The notes under the pieces are model-generated. The model was given only the letters and a program-made list of their open reading frames with translations. It did not search any database and was not told the DNA's origin. Below are positions 40,282 through 51,700 of a DNA stretch of 64,000 nt, piece after piece; within the stretch, counting starts at the first letter, position 1; every line of letters begins with the position of its first letter. Source of the stretch: Dromaius novaehollandiae (taxonomy: Eukaryota; Chordata; Aves; Casuariiformes; Dromaiidae); assembly GCF_036370855.1 (NCBI RefSeq), contig NC_088117.1, positions 1,302,001-1,366,000 on the forward strand. Reading direction: 5' to 3'. The position numbers and the translations under genes are program-made.

Positions 40282-41799
40282 AATACATTAGAGGTCTGAT
40301 CATTATGCCAAAAAACAGAGAAGGAAGACACAGCTCTGCCCTGCAGGGCTCAAAGGATGGTAGCAAAAGACCTCTGCAGATCAGAGTGCAGCCACCAGCT
40401 CATCCACAGCCCCATGGGAGAGGAAGGGAGAGCTGTGGTCTCCCCTCAGGATCAGAACTATGAGGAGAGTCTCCTTGCAGCTCCTGGCATCCCAAAGCAC
40501 ATGGGGAATATGGGATGCATCCTGCACCTTGCTGGCAGTGCTGAGAACACTGCAGAAGTGGTATCCCCAGGAGACATGTCCTGGAGGTGGGATCAGTCAT
40601 CATCTGGAAGTGCTGATCTTTCTCCAGCAACTTTTAAAGCCACTTGAGTGACCAGCTTGGACCAGACATCTGACCTTTAGAGAGCTAAACCTGATGGGAG
40701 GTTACTCTGGGCCCTAAATACCCTTGAGGCTCTGGGCCTCACTCTTCTCTTTTATTTACAGCAGCTATTTGGGAGGAGAGGAACAGCAGCTGAGAGACCT
40801 CTTGGAATCACTCAAAAATTAAAATGAAGTAAAAACAGCCTTTAATTTAAGGGCCACCCCAACTCTTTGCAGAGCACAGTGCATCAGCTGAGGTAGCACA
40901 GCCTGGTGTTACTGCTCACCACCTTTGCACATGCACCTGCCACATGCAAGAGCATCAGAGTGTAAGGAAAGCCACGGAGAGGTGGTGATGTTTTTAACTC
41001 AGTCAGGGGCTCACATCGATGAACAACCCATTGGACTCTGTCACAAAAAGGTATATTCTAAACAGTAGAAGAGTTTCTCTCAAGCTGAGAGTCCCTTCCT
41101 TGCCCAGCTGTTACAGCTTCCCCCTTGTCCTGATGCCCTTTCCCATTCAGCCATGCTTAGGCCACTGCCAAGTTTTCCAAGTTCTGCAAGATCTAAGACA
41201 AAAAAACAAAGCATCACCCTCTCTGTTAATCAGAAACCGTTCCTCCTCTTTTTCCCCTCCTGAAGAGACTAAAAGAGACCACTTTTCCCCCTCTCTGCAT
41301 TTGCAGGTCAAAGTTAAGGAAAGAGGATGGGCCAAAGAGCTGGTAAAAGGATGCAGAAAACCTGCCTGCAGACTCCCCCACCCGTGGAAGGAGGCAAGCG
41401 GCCGAGAGGAGCAGCAGTGGTGGGCACACTAGCATGCAGCACAGCAGCTGACTGGATTTAAAAACATGCGTAATTCAGCAGTGCCTTGATGAATTTGACT
41501 CATACTTCCTCCTCCTGCCTCTGTTGCATGATACATTTTCCTACCCAAGGGAACGGCTGTGCTTTAACTTTGATTAACTCTTGATCCACCACAACAGGAA
41601 GGGCAAAGCTCCCCCACGACTGAGGCATGCCAAAATATCCATATTCCTCAGCCTTGCCAGCTAGGTTCCCCCCGGGGTGAAGAGGCGGTCACTCAGAATA
41701 GGGACTTCACATGCCCCAGTTGCCCTCTGGATGCATTTCTCCCCCTCCATCAGTAAAGGGAGGCTCTGGGACACCAGCCAGAAAATTCAGAGCCTAAAA

Positions 41800-41868
41800 C
41801 GAGGCAGCAGGTACGTTCTCCGTAACCTTTCTGTGCCTCAATTCCCAGCCTGCAGGATGGGGAGAAGA
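41800..41868 (+). repeat. SINE-like fragment
   Basis: The phrase aacctttctgtgcctcaatt followed by cccagcctgcaggatgggga matches the acctctctgtgcctcagttt, ccccatctgtaaaatgggga tail of amniote SINEs. Confidence 0.45.
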
Positions 41869-44484
41869 GCTCAAGCCCTCACACGGCCAAAATCAATCGA
41901 ATGCCTTCACAGCCAGGCCACCTGGGAGCAAACCATCCCTGTGCTCAGCACGGCAGCGCAAGAGCGAGGCAGCCCGTAACAGTCCCCAAGCAGGAGGCAT
42001 CACGGCAGCAAACCTGAATCCAGCAGAGGACAGGGACACATCGCTAAATCTGCCGTGGGACCTTGCTTGTCATCCTTGTCATCCCAGGGGAAATTCTGCC
42101 TGACGTAAGCTTAAAAAGCCATGGGCAAATGTTCCCCCTTACACATTTTCCCCTTTCCAGCTCAAGCAGGACTCTAGTAAATATCCAGCTAATAAAGCTA
42201 AAATCCAGCAGGAGCATTTCAGACATTATTTTTCCCAACACTGGAAAGTTAATCACGGTGGTCCCATTGATTCCAGCTGGCTCATTCCCAAAGCTGGAAC
42301 TATGGTAGTCAGCAGCTGAACGATTGATCTTTCCAGGCAGCTTAAAATAAATTCACAAAGAACAAAGAATTTGGGGCAAATTTTCTCAGCCCATAGATAA
42401 AGGGGAGAAAAACCCACTTCTGCTTCTTAGCCTTCTTCCTGCAAAGAGCTAGAGCACAAATTATTCCAACGGATTTTGCAGAGACTGCTGTGCTTTGAAT
42501 GTTTCTCAGTGCTAGAAAAACACATTTTCAGAGCTCCTTTTATTTCATTATGCAGCCTGCGCACAGGCACAAGCCATCCGCTCTCACACTAGACAGACCA
42601 GGTTGGAGATAATGAATTCTCTTAGATCACCAGCATTCAAGAGGGTTCATTTCAACCAGCCCATATTTCAGACTTTGACACCCAAAACTTCCCAGCAAAT
42701 CCTCAACATGACAGCCAACTGCACACCTCCGCTACAATTTTTTCCCTGAGACGACAGCAAAGAAAACAAGCCAGCCTGAAGACTGTGTTAAAATAAAGAA
42801 ATATGACCAAGACTCCAGGGCTCAGCTCTGGCTGACATTGAATTGCAAATGGAGATATATTAATTCATGTATTTCCTTTTCCTGCAACAGATTAATTCAC
42901 CTTAAGAAAAAAAAGATACTCAGGAAACAGTTAGTGAGCGTGAGAGGCCAACGATGGAGCACCAGGTGGTCACTGGCATATATACTTTTCCTATATACGT
43001 GCAAGGAATAAAACTACAGTAATCTACCTGCCAGTGGCTGTATGAGGTAAGTAGATAATAAATACTCTAAAATTCTGTGCTTTGAGAAGGCAACCAGAGC
43101 CATCTTGGCACCCCTGGCCAACGCTCTCCCAGAGGTTTGGTGTCTCCCTCTCTGCAGCAGTTTTGCCTCACTGCTCCATGCTCAGCCCACATCCAGGACC
43201 CCGAGAGCCAGAGTGGGATATGCAGGAGGTGACCCCGGCTCTGACAGCCTCCAGGATGGGTCGTGCAGGACAAGAGAAAGAGAGAGTCCTTCCCCACCGG
43301 ACACCAAACTGGACTATTGAGTGAAGGAGGATGAGTTCAAATGCTATGTCAGGATGGGTTTTGTGCTTCTACCTCTTTTGCCCAGAGGCTTCTGGGCATC
43401 TCTCCCAAGGTGCCCCATGTCCGTAGCCAACCCGGGAAGGGAGCACCCGCCTGCTGGCCCTCGCCTGGGGTCCCCACCCCGGCAGCACCCTCGCTCCCTG
43501 CTGCCTGCTCCGAGCACGGCTACGGCGCAGCACGGGACCGGGGCTGTTCCCCCTCCGCCTTGCCATCTCTGAGGCTGGATCCAAACCGTTCCTGCCGAGG
43601 AACAAACAGGGACCGACTTCCCGAAAGCTCCCTTCCAGAGCCAAACGTCCCTCCTGAAGGACAGCACGGGCAGAAGGGCAGCCGGAGCGCGGCGCCGGCG
43701 AGGGGGTCGCTGCTTTCTGTTAGCAGTATTTGGGCAGACGCCGAGGGCTGAAGCCAGGCGCCGCTGAGCATGTCCAGCTCTCTCGGCTTTCCCAGTGCTG
43801 CCGCGGGGGGTGAAAGGCAGCGGGAGACACCGCTGTCGGTGGAAATCCTCTGAGCTTAGCTTGCCTCAAGCAGCCAGGACTGCTCCGCTGTAACACACTC
43901 TTCCCTGTCTCCGCTCCCAGAGCTTTCCGCTGGCTGCAGCCCGCCTCATCTCATCGCTGCTGGGTTATTGGCAGCCTGATAACTTATGAGAAGTTTAAAC
44001 TTTCCAACAGCTGGCTGACAACCTACTCGGTTCTCCTGCACGCCTCAGGAAAGCAGGCTATCCCTGCTAGGGAAATAAATCAATCATTTACCCTGATTAA
44101 ATCCACTTCTCTACGTAAAGCTATATAAACAAGCAGTATTTGCACTACAGCACATGTTATAAGAAGTTTCTCAAGGCAGCCAAGCTGTTTTCAGGAGCGC
44201 TGCACAAAATGTCACAGCCAGCTAATGCCAGGAGCGCCAAATGCAATGAAGTCTCCTTGCAGGGAACAAGAAATCGCTCAGCAGCTCCCAAAGGGCCAGG
44301 GAAGCTCAGGTAAAGAAACAAGTCTGCACTTGAGATGGGCATTTCTTGGCAATGCACCACAGCAGACTGAACCCCCAAGTAATCCCAGCTCTGGACAGAT
44401 GTTAACTTTCCAGTCCACTATTACAAACCAGGAAGACTTCACTACATTGCCTAACAGATGGAAAAAAAAAAAAGGCTAAAGCAT

Positions 44485-44560
44485 AAGAAAAGCAGGTTAA
44501 GTGACTTGCCCAAGGCCATGTGGCAAGTCAGTGTCAAGGCAGGATGCCAAGTCCTGAGCT
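44485..44560 (+). repeat. MIR SINE remnant
   Basis: The sequence aggttaagtgacttgcccaa, ggccatgtggcaagtcagtg is close to the MIR core aggttaagtgacttgcccaa, ggtcacacagcaagtcagtg. It is the clearest old SINE in the window. Confidence 0.7.
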
Positions 44561-45536
44561 GCAATGGGTGAGAAGGGCAACTTTCACATCGCTGGGCTTA
44601 CCAGTACCCAGCAGAAAAGGCTCTGCTCATTTTCCTTCTGCTTTCCCACTTGTTGTGGCAGCAGATCAGCACAGAACAACCATTCCTGGAAGGGGATCCG
44701 TGCGGCAGCCCTTTCCTCTTAGCCAGCTGCATAAGGACAGCCAGGCCAGGTCAGACGAAACTGTATCTAGTGGATGTGCTGCAGCTGCACCCTTGACTGT
44801 GGATGCCTAGGAAACAGCAGAGGATCACAGGAAGTTTGGATGTCCCAAGAGCATCTTTCCAAAGTCTAGTGATTTGGCACTTGGGGACTTGCTGAGTCAG
44901 AGATAATGATTTGTATTTACTAGCTCTTGATGCTTTTTTTTCTTTTATGAATCTGTCCAATTAACTTTTGAAACGACATCAATTTTTAGCCCCCACAACA
45001 TGCTTTGGCCAGGAGTCAGACAGCTCAGCAATGTGGCCTACTGCACTGGGTGGGCAAGAATCAGATTTGCAGAGACTGAGACCCAGCCCAGACTGTCAGC
45101 TCTGTCAGCGCAGCCCATCACAACACATCGCTCTTTGCATCCCCCCAACCTCGCTGCCTCCTCCCTTGATTCACCTTTCGCAGCACACGGCCTCCAGCAG
45201 ACCAGCTGTTTGTGGAGTAAACCCTTGACAGAGCAGAACTGACAAACTCGTGACTGCAGTGAGTTCATGCATGGCGAGGGGGGAAAAAGCTGACCTTCTC
45301 GTCCCGTGCCTAACCCAAACCTCGAACCAACCCGCATTCATAGCATACACCATGCTGTTACTGGTGGTGTTTGCTCTTTTCCCAATTTGACGATTAGGAG
45401 TGAGGGCAACAGCTCTCCCCTCAGCAAAGAGGAGCGCTGGCAGACGCCAACTAGTTAAGAAGGAAGAGACTAGTTAAAATACAGTTCATGAAGTATATTT
45501 CTCTAGGACATCAAGACCCATTCCCATCCCACTGTA

Positions 45537-45610
45537 ACTTTGGTTGGCTTTGATGACCTTACAGCAGCGAGGAACTTGGTTGGCTTTGATGAACTTACAG
45601 TAGTGAAGAA
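45537..45610 (+). repeat. 36-bp tandem duplication
   Basis: The unit ttggttggctttgatgaact, tacagtagtgagga occurs twice in a row with a 36-bp offset and a few differences between copies. Confidence 0.8.
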
Positions 45611-47986
45611 TTTGACCCAAGTGCATGTATTAATTTTTCTAAACTCGACCACTCATCCTATTAATGTGTGACAGGTTAGAATTACAGTTGCCATTAATAT
45701 TGTCACTGATGAAATGGAGAGAAAACAGCACCAACCGATCACTCATTAAATGGCATTGACACTTCGTGCTCACTGGCAAGAGATTTAAACCTCTAGCCTT
45801 AAGCACTCACATGAACGATCAGACGGAGCAGGAGCCAAAGCATTTGCCATCAGTGCTCAGAGTTGAAAGTTGCCTCAAAACTGCACTGCCAGTCAAAACC
45901 CCACGGACCTACTATGAAGCAAGGCAAGCTGCTTTACAGAAAGTTTGCATTGCAAAATTTGGCATCGGGGGAGAACAGGAATTATGCAAGACTTCATTTT
46001 AACAGTAGGAATGACCCTGAAGTGTTTTCTTCAAAGACGCAGCAACCCTGATGTTTTAAATTACGGTTAAACAAAGTCCCCAGGCTTACAATCTCCAGAG
46101 GAAAAAAGAAAACAAAAACAAACAAACAAAAAAAACCCTACACCCATTTCAGCGCTCATAAGGTAGAAAAGCAGCTGCTTTCTACATACAGCAAGAAATA
46201 GGGAGGTGGCAGAAAAATCTTGAATTCTGCCTTTTACACTTGTTTCACGAGCCCTTCGGCATTTTCACATCATGTTTTCCGGACAACTCCCGCACTTCTC
46301 CCCAGATGTGGGTGCATTCGGCTCACTTAGCAGACGCTGAATATATTCCAGAAAGCTTTGCCAAGTGGCTTTGAAAAGTGCTTTGACTGTGAGAGGAGGT
46401 CCAATTTCAACCCATGAGTTTACATATTGCTTTGGGATCCTCTGAAACGGCAGGGGCTAGAGAAAGCACCAAACCGTATCATCATGGGGTTAGTAATTTA
46501 AAGAGAAAATAATAACAGTGTATCAACAGCAAGCATCAGCAAAGGGAACGGCTGACGGATTTACCGGACGAGGACACTGCCTGGTGAACCCCCATGGCAA
46601 GGACACTGCAAATACAGCTGCATCTTGCCATAAGCAAACACTGTGTCTGGTGAGAGCAGTGACGTCCCGGTGAGAGTGTGGTCAGAATAAGATTTGATGG
46701 GAAGAGAAGAGGCAAATACTCTCAGAGACTTTGATGAACTGACGTCTAAGCTTTCCAGGCTGAAGCGTCCTTCAGTCTCACTGCTGGGGTCCCAACTTGC
46801 CTTTATATTCTTTTTCTTTCGGAGGACAGGGACATTATAACTCTTATATTCTGACAGCTTAAGTTCATAAACATCCACATGCAGGTAGCTTTGAACACGT
46901 TGAGCTCTAACTGGCATCTGTTTAGCCCCTTTGAGGTTTGTGCCACACTGACTAACCTTGCGTGATAATTGTGATCCTTTCAACACTCAGTGCTGGCTTT
47001 TTACCATTTGTTTACCCCATACCTTTATCTGCACTCTGCCTGTAGGCTTTTTCATTGCCCCTGACTCAGTTTCCCTATTGTTTTAGGGTTTTTTTGTTTT
47101 TTTTTAAGAAAAACAGCAAGGTACATTTGGTATTGAAGCTGAAAGCAGGATCCTCCAGCCCCAGAGCAGGCTCCCTCCTTGGTCCTGCTCCTACACTGCT
47201 GAATCTGGGGGGACCCTGCAGACGCTGGGCCACGAACGTGGGACTTTCCTGCCTGAGCCGCTTTGAGCTGTTCCTTGTGGCTGGAAGGACCCTGCTCCTC
47301 CACAGCTGCTCCGTGGCCGATCCACATCTCCAAGCCAGGCACAGCAGGAAAGCACAGGGGAAGAGGGTCCTTTTTGGCAAAGCACAGCCTGGGCTGCAAA
47401 CACACTTCTCCTTCAGCACACCAGCTGAGCCAGCATGTGCACAACAGAGGCGAGCAGCATTAGAGGCAAATCGCTTGCTCAAACATAGGAAGAGGTGAGA
47501 AAGAGGAACAGCCTCGTAGTCTCAGACACAAGCACAAACTCTGTTTTCTTTCCCCTTTAATATCTACTGTTTTTTTGCAGTCTTCCAAAGAACCCAGAGT
47601 CCTTCTCCAAAGTAAGACCACAGGCAGTATTAGAGACAGTGGTCTCCATGGACCACCGAGGAGGTCTTGCAGGCAGCCTCCAGGAAACCATCTCCATCCC
47701 AGGTCCTAGGGACCACTCTGTCTTCCCAAGCTGCCCCTCCTCTCCACTGCTCTCGGGCGCAGCTCTCATCCATCCCCTGCCTGGCTCGGCCTCTCTAGTT
47801 CAACAGGCTTTAGCACAAAGAATAAGGCAGGCTCTTGGGACTAAAAAGCCCTTTGCAGAATCAGCTCAGCCTCCTTCCCATGAGCCCATCAGCCAGCACG
47901 GCTTAATTAATAAAAATAGCGTCCCCTTGCAGCCTCCCCAGTCCCACGGTCCTGAAGCGCTGGATGGGGGCTAACTCAAGCGCCAG

Positions 47987-48007
47987 CCCCCCCCCCCCCC
48001 CCCCCCC
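47987..48007 (+). repeat. 21-C homopolymer
   Basis: This is an unbroken run of 21 C. A second run of 16 C lies at 48322-48337, 13 bases beyond the probable first-exon donor. Confidence 0.95.
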
Positions 48008-48352
48008 GCCGGGGCCGAGCGGGGGCCGGGGGAGCGCAGCGGCCGAGGCGCAGCGCCCGGGATGCCGCCCCAGCCCCGCCGCGCGCTTCCAAACTTCCAC
48101 CGGGAAGGAGGAAAGTCCCGCGGCCCGGTCGCCAGCCCCCGGGGAGCGCGGCAGCCGCGGGCAGAGCTGTCCCCCCCGCTCCGAGGTGCTGCCCGCCCGC
48201 TCCCTCCGGGACACCGGGGCTCCCCGGCAGCGCCCGCCGAGCCGAGCCGAGCCGAGCCGAGCCGCGGAGGGACGCGGCGGCGCTGCCCGTGCCCCGGGGG
48301 AAGCGGGGGAGCAGCCCGGCGCCCCCCCCCCCCCCCCGAGCACGGACTCACC

Positions 48353-48600
48353 TCGCTCCGGCTGGGCCCCGCCGGGCCGCCCCGCAGCGGCCTCCGCGCC
48401 CGGCTCCTGGAGCAGCTGCTGCCCTCGGCACGGCGCGGCGCGGCGCGGCCCGCCCCCAGCGGCGCTGCGCCTCCCCCCGCGCCCCGGCCCCGGCCCCGGC
48501 CCCGGCCCCGCTCCGCCGCGGCCGCGCATCCCCGCACCGCCCGGCCCGGCCCGGCCCGGCCCGGAGGGTGGCACCGTCCCCGCCCCGCCGCTCCGGCCCG
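48353..48600 (-). other. Probable non-coding first exon of the kinase gene
   Basis: On the - strand CGGAGCGAG is followed by gtgagtccg, a near-consensus donor inside the CpG island. The 5' edge is not determinable, and the end given is approximate. No ATG in frame with the kinase occurs within the island, so the exon is taken as 5' UTR. The link to the exon at 28087 is inferred. Confidence 0.5.
48481..48510 (-). repeat. (GGGGCC)-type hexamer repeat, five copies
   Basis: Five GCCCCG units on the + strand read as GGGGCC repeats on the - strand, the sense strand of the kinase gene. They lie just upstream of, or within, its probable first exon. Confidence 0.9.
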
Positions 48601-48739
48601 CCCGGAGCAGGACCCCCGCCTGCAAAGGCGGCCGCCTTCCCAGCGCACGGCCTCCAGGGCGAAGGGGAAGGCAGGTGACCCCCAACTACCTCCCCTCCCC
48701 TGCCCTTTCCCCCTTCTGGCTCACTCCCCTTGTCTGGTA

Positions 48740-51700
48740 GCGGAGACTGCCGTTCGCTGAGTAAGGAAGAAAAACCTGACCGGGTCCTTCGGGCCCAGGT
48801 GGCATCCCAGCGGCACAGGAGCCCTCCCAGGGAGGATAGCTGCGTGCTGCTCACGGCAAAGACGGTTCAAATTCCAGACACGTCGCATCCACGTGTGCCT
48901 GTCTCACAAGGACACCTGTGTGAGACCCCAGACTAACGAATGGCGACAGGTTTTTTTGCCCAGGGACCTTCCCGTACTTGCATGAAGCCAGGAGAGTTTG
49001 TACAATCCCAGGCTAAGGAGCAGAGTTCCTGCTCCTGCTCCCGGCTCTGTGGCTGAAGGCCCAGTCACCTCATCTCTCCCCGCCTCTGCCCCCTCTCCTA
49101 GCTGGTGCCAGCCCATCAGCCCGTACGCCTGGGGTTAAGAGCAATTTTAGAGGGTGGCTGACCAGCACCTGCCATCAGAGGCTCCAGGTCCCCATGAACC
49201 CATGAGGCATAACTAGAGTGGCCCCACTCACTCGTGGAGCAGGACCCATGATGTTTTCCTCACGACAGCAATGCTGCTTTGACGTGAAGGATGCCAAGCC
49301 CCGCAGGTAACAGCAATCCTACGATGAGACTACAAAGGACCCATGCAGGTTATTTGATGAGGACAAGAAAAACAAAACTGGCCACTATAACTGTGACTCA
49401 CAGAACACAGCTGGTGACAGAAGTTGTGAAGCTACCTGAGTATCAGGCCAGAAACATCTGTGCTACACCAATGACTTCCGTGGGCTGCAGAGCAGAATGG
49501 AGCTCCCCGGACAGAAATGCATGATCAAGGCATGTCTTCAGCCTTCCAGCCTCTCCGCAGTGCTCGTATTCCCACCTCTGTGCCCGCCCAACAGCACAGA
49601 GGCCCATGAGGGATGCAGGTGTGAGAAAGGACAGCTTCAGACCCCTGCTTTCCTCCTTCTAATGCTGCTGGCTCCCCAGGCATGGCTCATGCTGTCCATG
49701 GCTGGAGACACTGCAGAGCCAGGGCAGCAGCCTTCCTCCCTGGCAGTGACTCTCTGCACAGGGAGGATGCTTGGAAGAGCTACACAGATTTTTGTGGTTG
49801 GGAGTCATTAAATACTCACTGCAGAAGGATTAACCAAGACAGGGTAGCTTCCTCAGATGAGGATGAAAGCAGGTGGAGCAAAGACAACTGTGGTCAGAAA
49901 TGACGGGAAACTTCATTTCAGGAGTGTCACGGACACTCTTAGACCCCCTCTGTCAGACCTGGCAGGAGACAGTGCTGCATGGAGAGCAACATCTAGCCTA
50001 TACGCATCACAAGAAAGCTTTGCCCAGATCTCCCCAAGGCCTCAGACATGATGTCTCCCCCTTTCTGTAGCACAGCCACGTTTTTTTTATTATTTGTATT
50101 TATTTATTTATCTCCTTGTCCCTCAAAGAGCAGATGCAGGGCAGCCCTCCAGCTCCCAGGCAGGAATGTGGTAGGGAACGTGTGGCTGACATACCCAGCT
50201 GCAGATCAGCACCACAGCATTGCTTCCTGCTCACCAAGTCCTCATGGAAATTTGCTTTCTCCAAAGCCCACAGGGCAAGTGAATAGCAATATCTGACTCT
50301 GTCCCAGTGCAGGGGCTCAGTTCCGGATAATTTCTTGCAGCCCATTCTACTAGGATGACCTTCAGCGAGGGAAACACCAGAAATCCGTTCTGTGAGGCTG
50401 GTTGGCTTTCCTGGTGGTCATGACAGACACGTAAAAGATTCTTTAGACCATAAGATGTGGATTTCAAAATTGCTTCCCAATACAGAACAACAGCATAGAG
50501 ATGCAATTGTAAGGCTCTTAATGGCTCTAGATATCTGACTTCAAGGATATTTACTGCCCATTTACTGCTGTCTTGTAAACATGGTTGCTACGATGCAGCT
50601 GAGAAATGAGAAACCGTCTTCATAAGTGTCCTTCTGCCGCAGCATAGGATCTGAGCGCAGCGCTTCTGCGATCGCAGCTGTCAAGATTCAGGGCAGCCTG
50701 CGACCAACCGACAGAGCTGCCCAGCGCAGGTGTACTCACAAACCAGGCTACAACTTCGGGCTACAAACTCCTCCCTCAGATCAGTAACCCTTTCGGATAC
50801 ATCTTCCTTGCAAGGAACAGCACGAGTACAATGGGAATGGGCGGATTTGCACAGCTACCTGTGCTGTGGGTCTGGCATCAGGAGCTTGACAGCAGGCTGG
50901 CACCCCAGGGCTGTCAGCAGGGCTGTGCTCTGGGTACCAGCTTCTCTGTGTCTCCATTTCCGTTCCGGGGAAACTGGAAGGGAGAGTTACAGGTAGTAAA
51001 ATCAACTCCCTTTGCAGGGCAGATGTGCTAGCGATCTCCACAAATTCAGCATGACAATCAGGCGAGTCCATTTGCAGGAAGAAGCTGCCATTAATGTTCA
51101 AAGGATCATTAATGGACCTACATGTTGAAGAAGCACCACCGGTTACTTTGGCCTTCAGTGCCAGGCACATCCCTTCTCATTGCATTACGTTCTCCCCTTC
51201 GGGAGCAGCTGGCCCAGCGCACTGGCCAACTTGCTGTCCTACTTCCACTTCCCTCCTTCCTGCTGGGTCCTTCTAGAACGTCCCTCACCAGTAGATTTAT
51301 TTGGTGCTAATGTAAGTGGAGAACCCCGGCTCCTTCCTCCGGCTTTGGCTTTTCTCAGCACTCAGTGACCCAGCATGCAGCATCCCTCTGAGCCACCCCT
51401 TTCCAAGCTGCCCACTAGTGCGATGCACCAGGCTGAGCTCGTGACCAGCTACAGTTCTTCAGCTACTCAGCTAAGTTGCCATGCCTCACGTCCACCCCAT
51501 GAACACCCATCGTCTTCCCTGGCCCAGGCAACAAGCAGTATTCATAGCAGCCGTGGTATCAACTATGTCTATTTTTACAGCTAGCAGGGAAGCTGAGAGT
51601 TATCAAGCGACCACTGGCAGGTGTCAGAGCAGACAGGTGCTGTCCCTGTGCTCAGGCCCAATCCAGCTGAGCAACACACAAGCAGCCCCATTAACTCAGA

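Larger units (their letters stand above)
28088..48352 (-). other. Long first intron of the kinase gene
   Basis: About 20 kb lie between the probable non-coding first exon and the first coding exon. The intron contains SINE/CR1 remnants, a 120-bp inverted repeat, a 36-bp tandem duplication, a GPCR-like reading frame and AT-rich blocks, all listed separately. No complete gene is visible in it. Confidence 0.6.
47960..48680 (-). promoter_or_regulatory. CpG island, probable kinase promoter
   Basis: This is an abruptly GC- and CpG-rich block flanked by ordinary sequence, with many Sp1-type GC boxes. It contains the splice donor of a - strand exon (48352/48351), which fits transcription toward the kinase coding exons. 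Short tandem repeats inside it include (GCCGA)5 at 48236-48264, (CGGCG) units at 48431-48450, (GCCCCG)5 at 48481-48510 and (CCGGC) units at 48539-48563. Confidence 0.7.

Noticed and set aside
46561-46986. 141-codon frame on the - strand
   Set aside because: It has no ATG at its start, no recognisable domain and no consistent splice partners. Its length is within what chance gives in 64 kb.
47903-48854. Several long overlapping frames on both strands rich in Pro, Gly, Arg and Ala
   Set aside because: They arise from the CpG island and its GC repeats, which lack stop codons. One - strand frame is in phase with the kinase start exon, but it has no ATG inside the island and low-complexity content.
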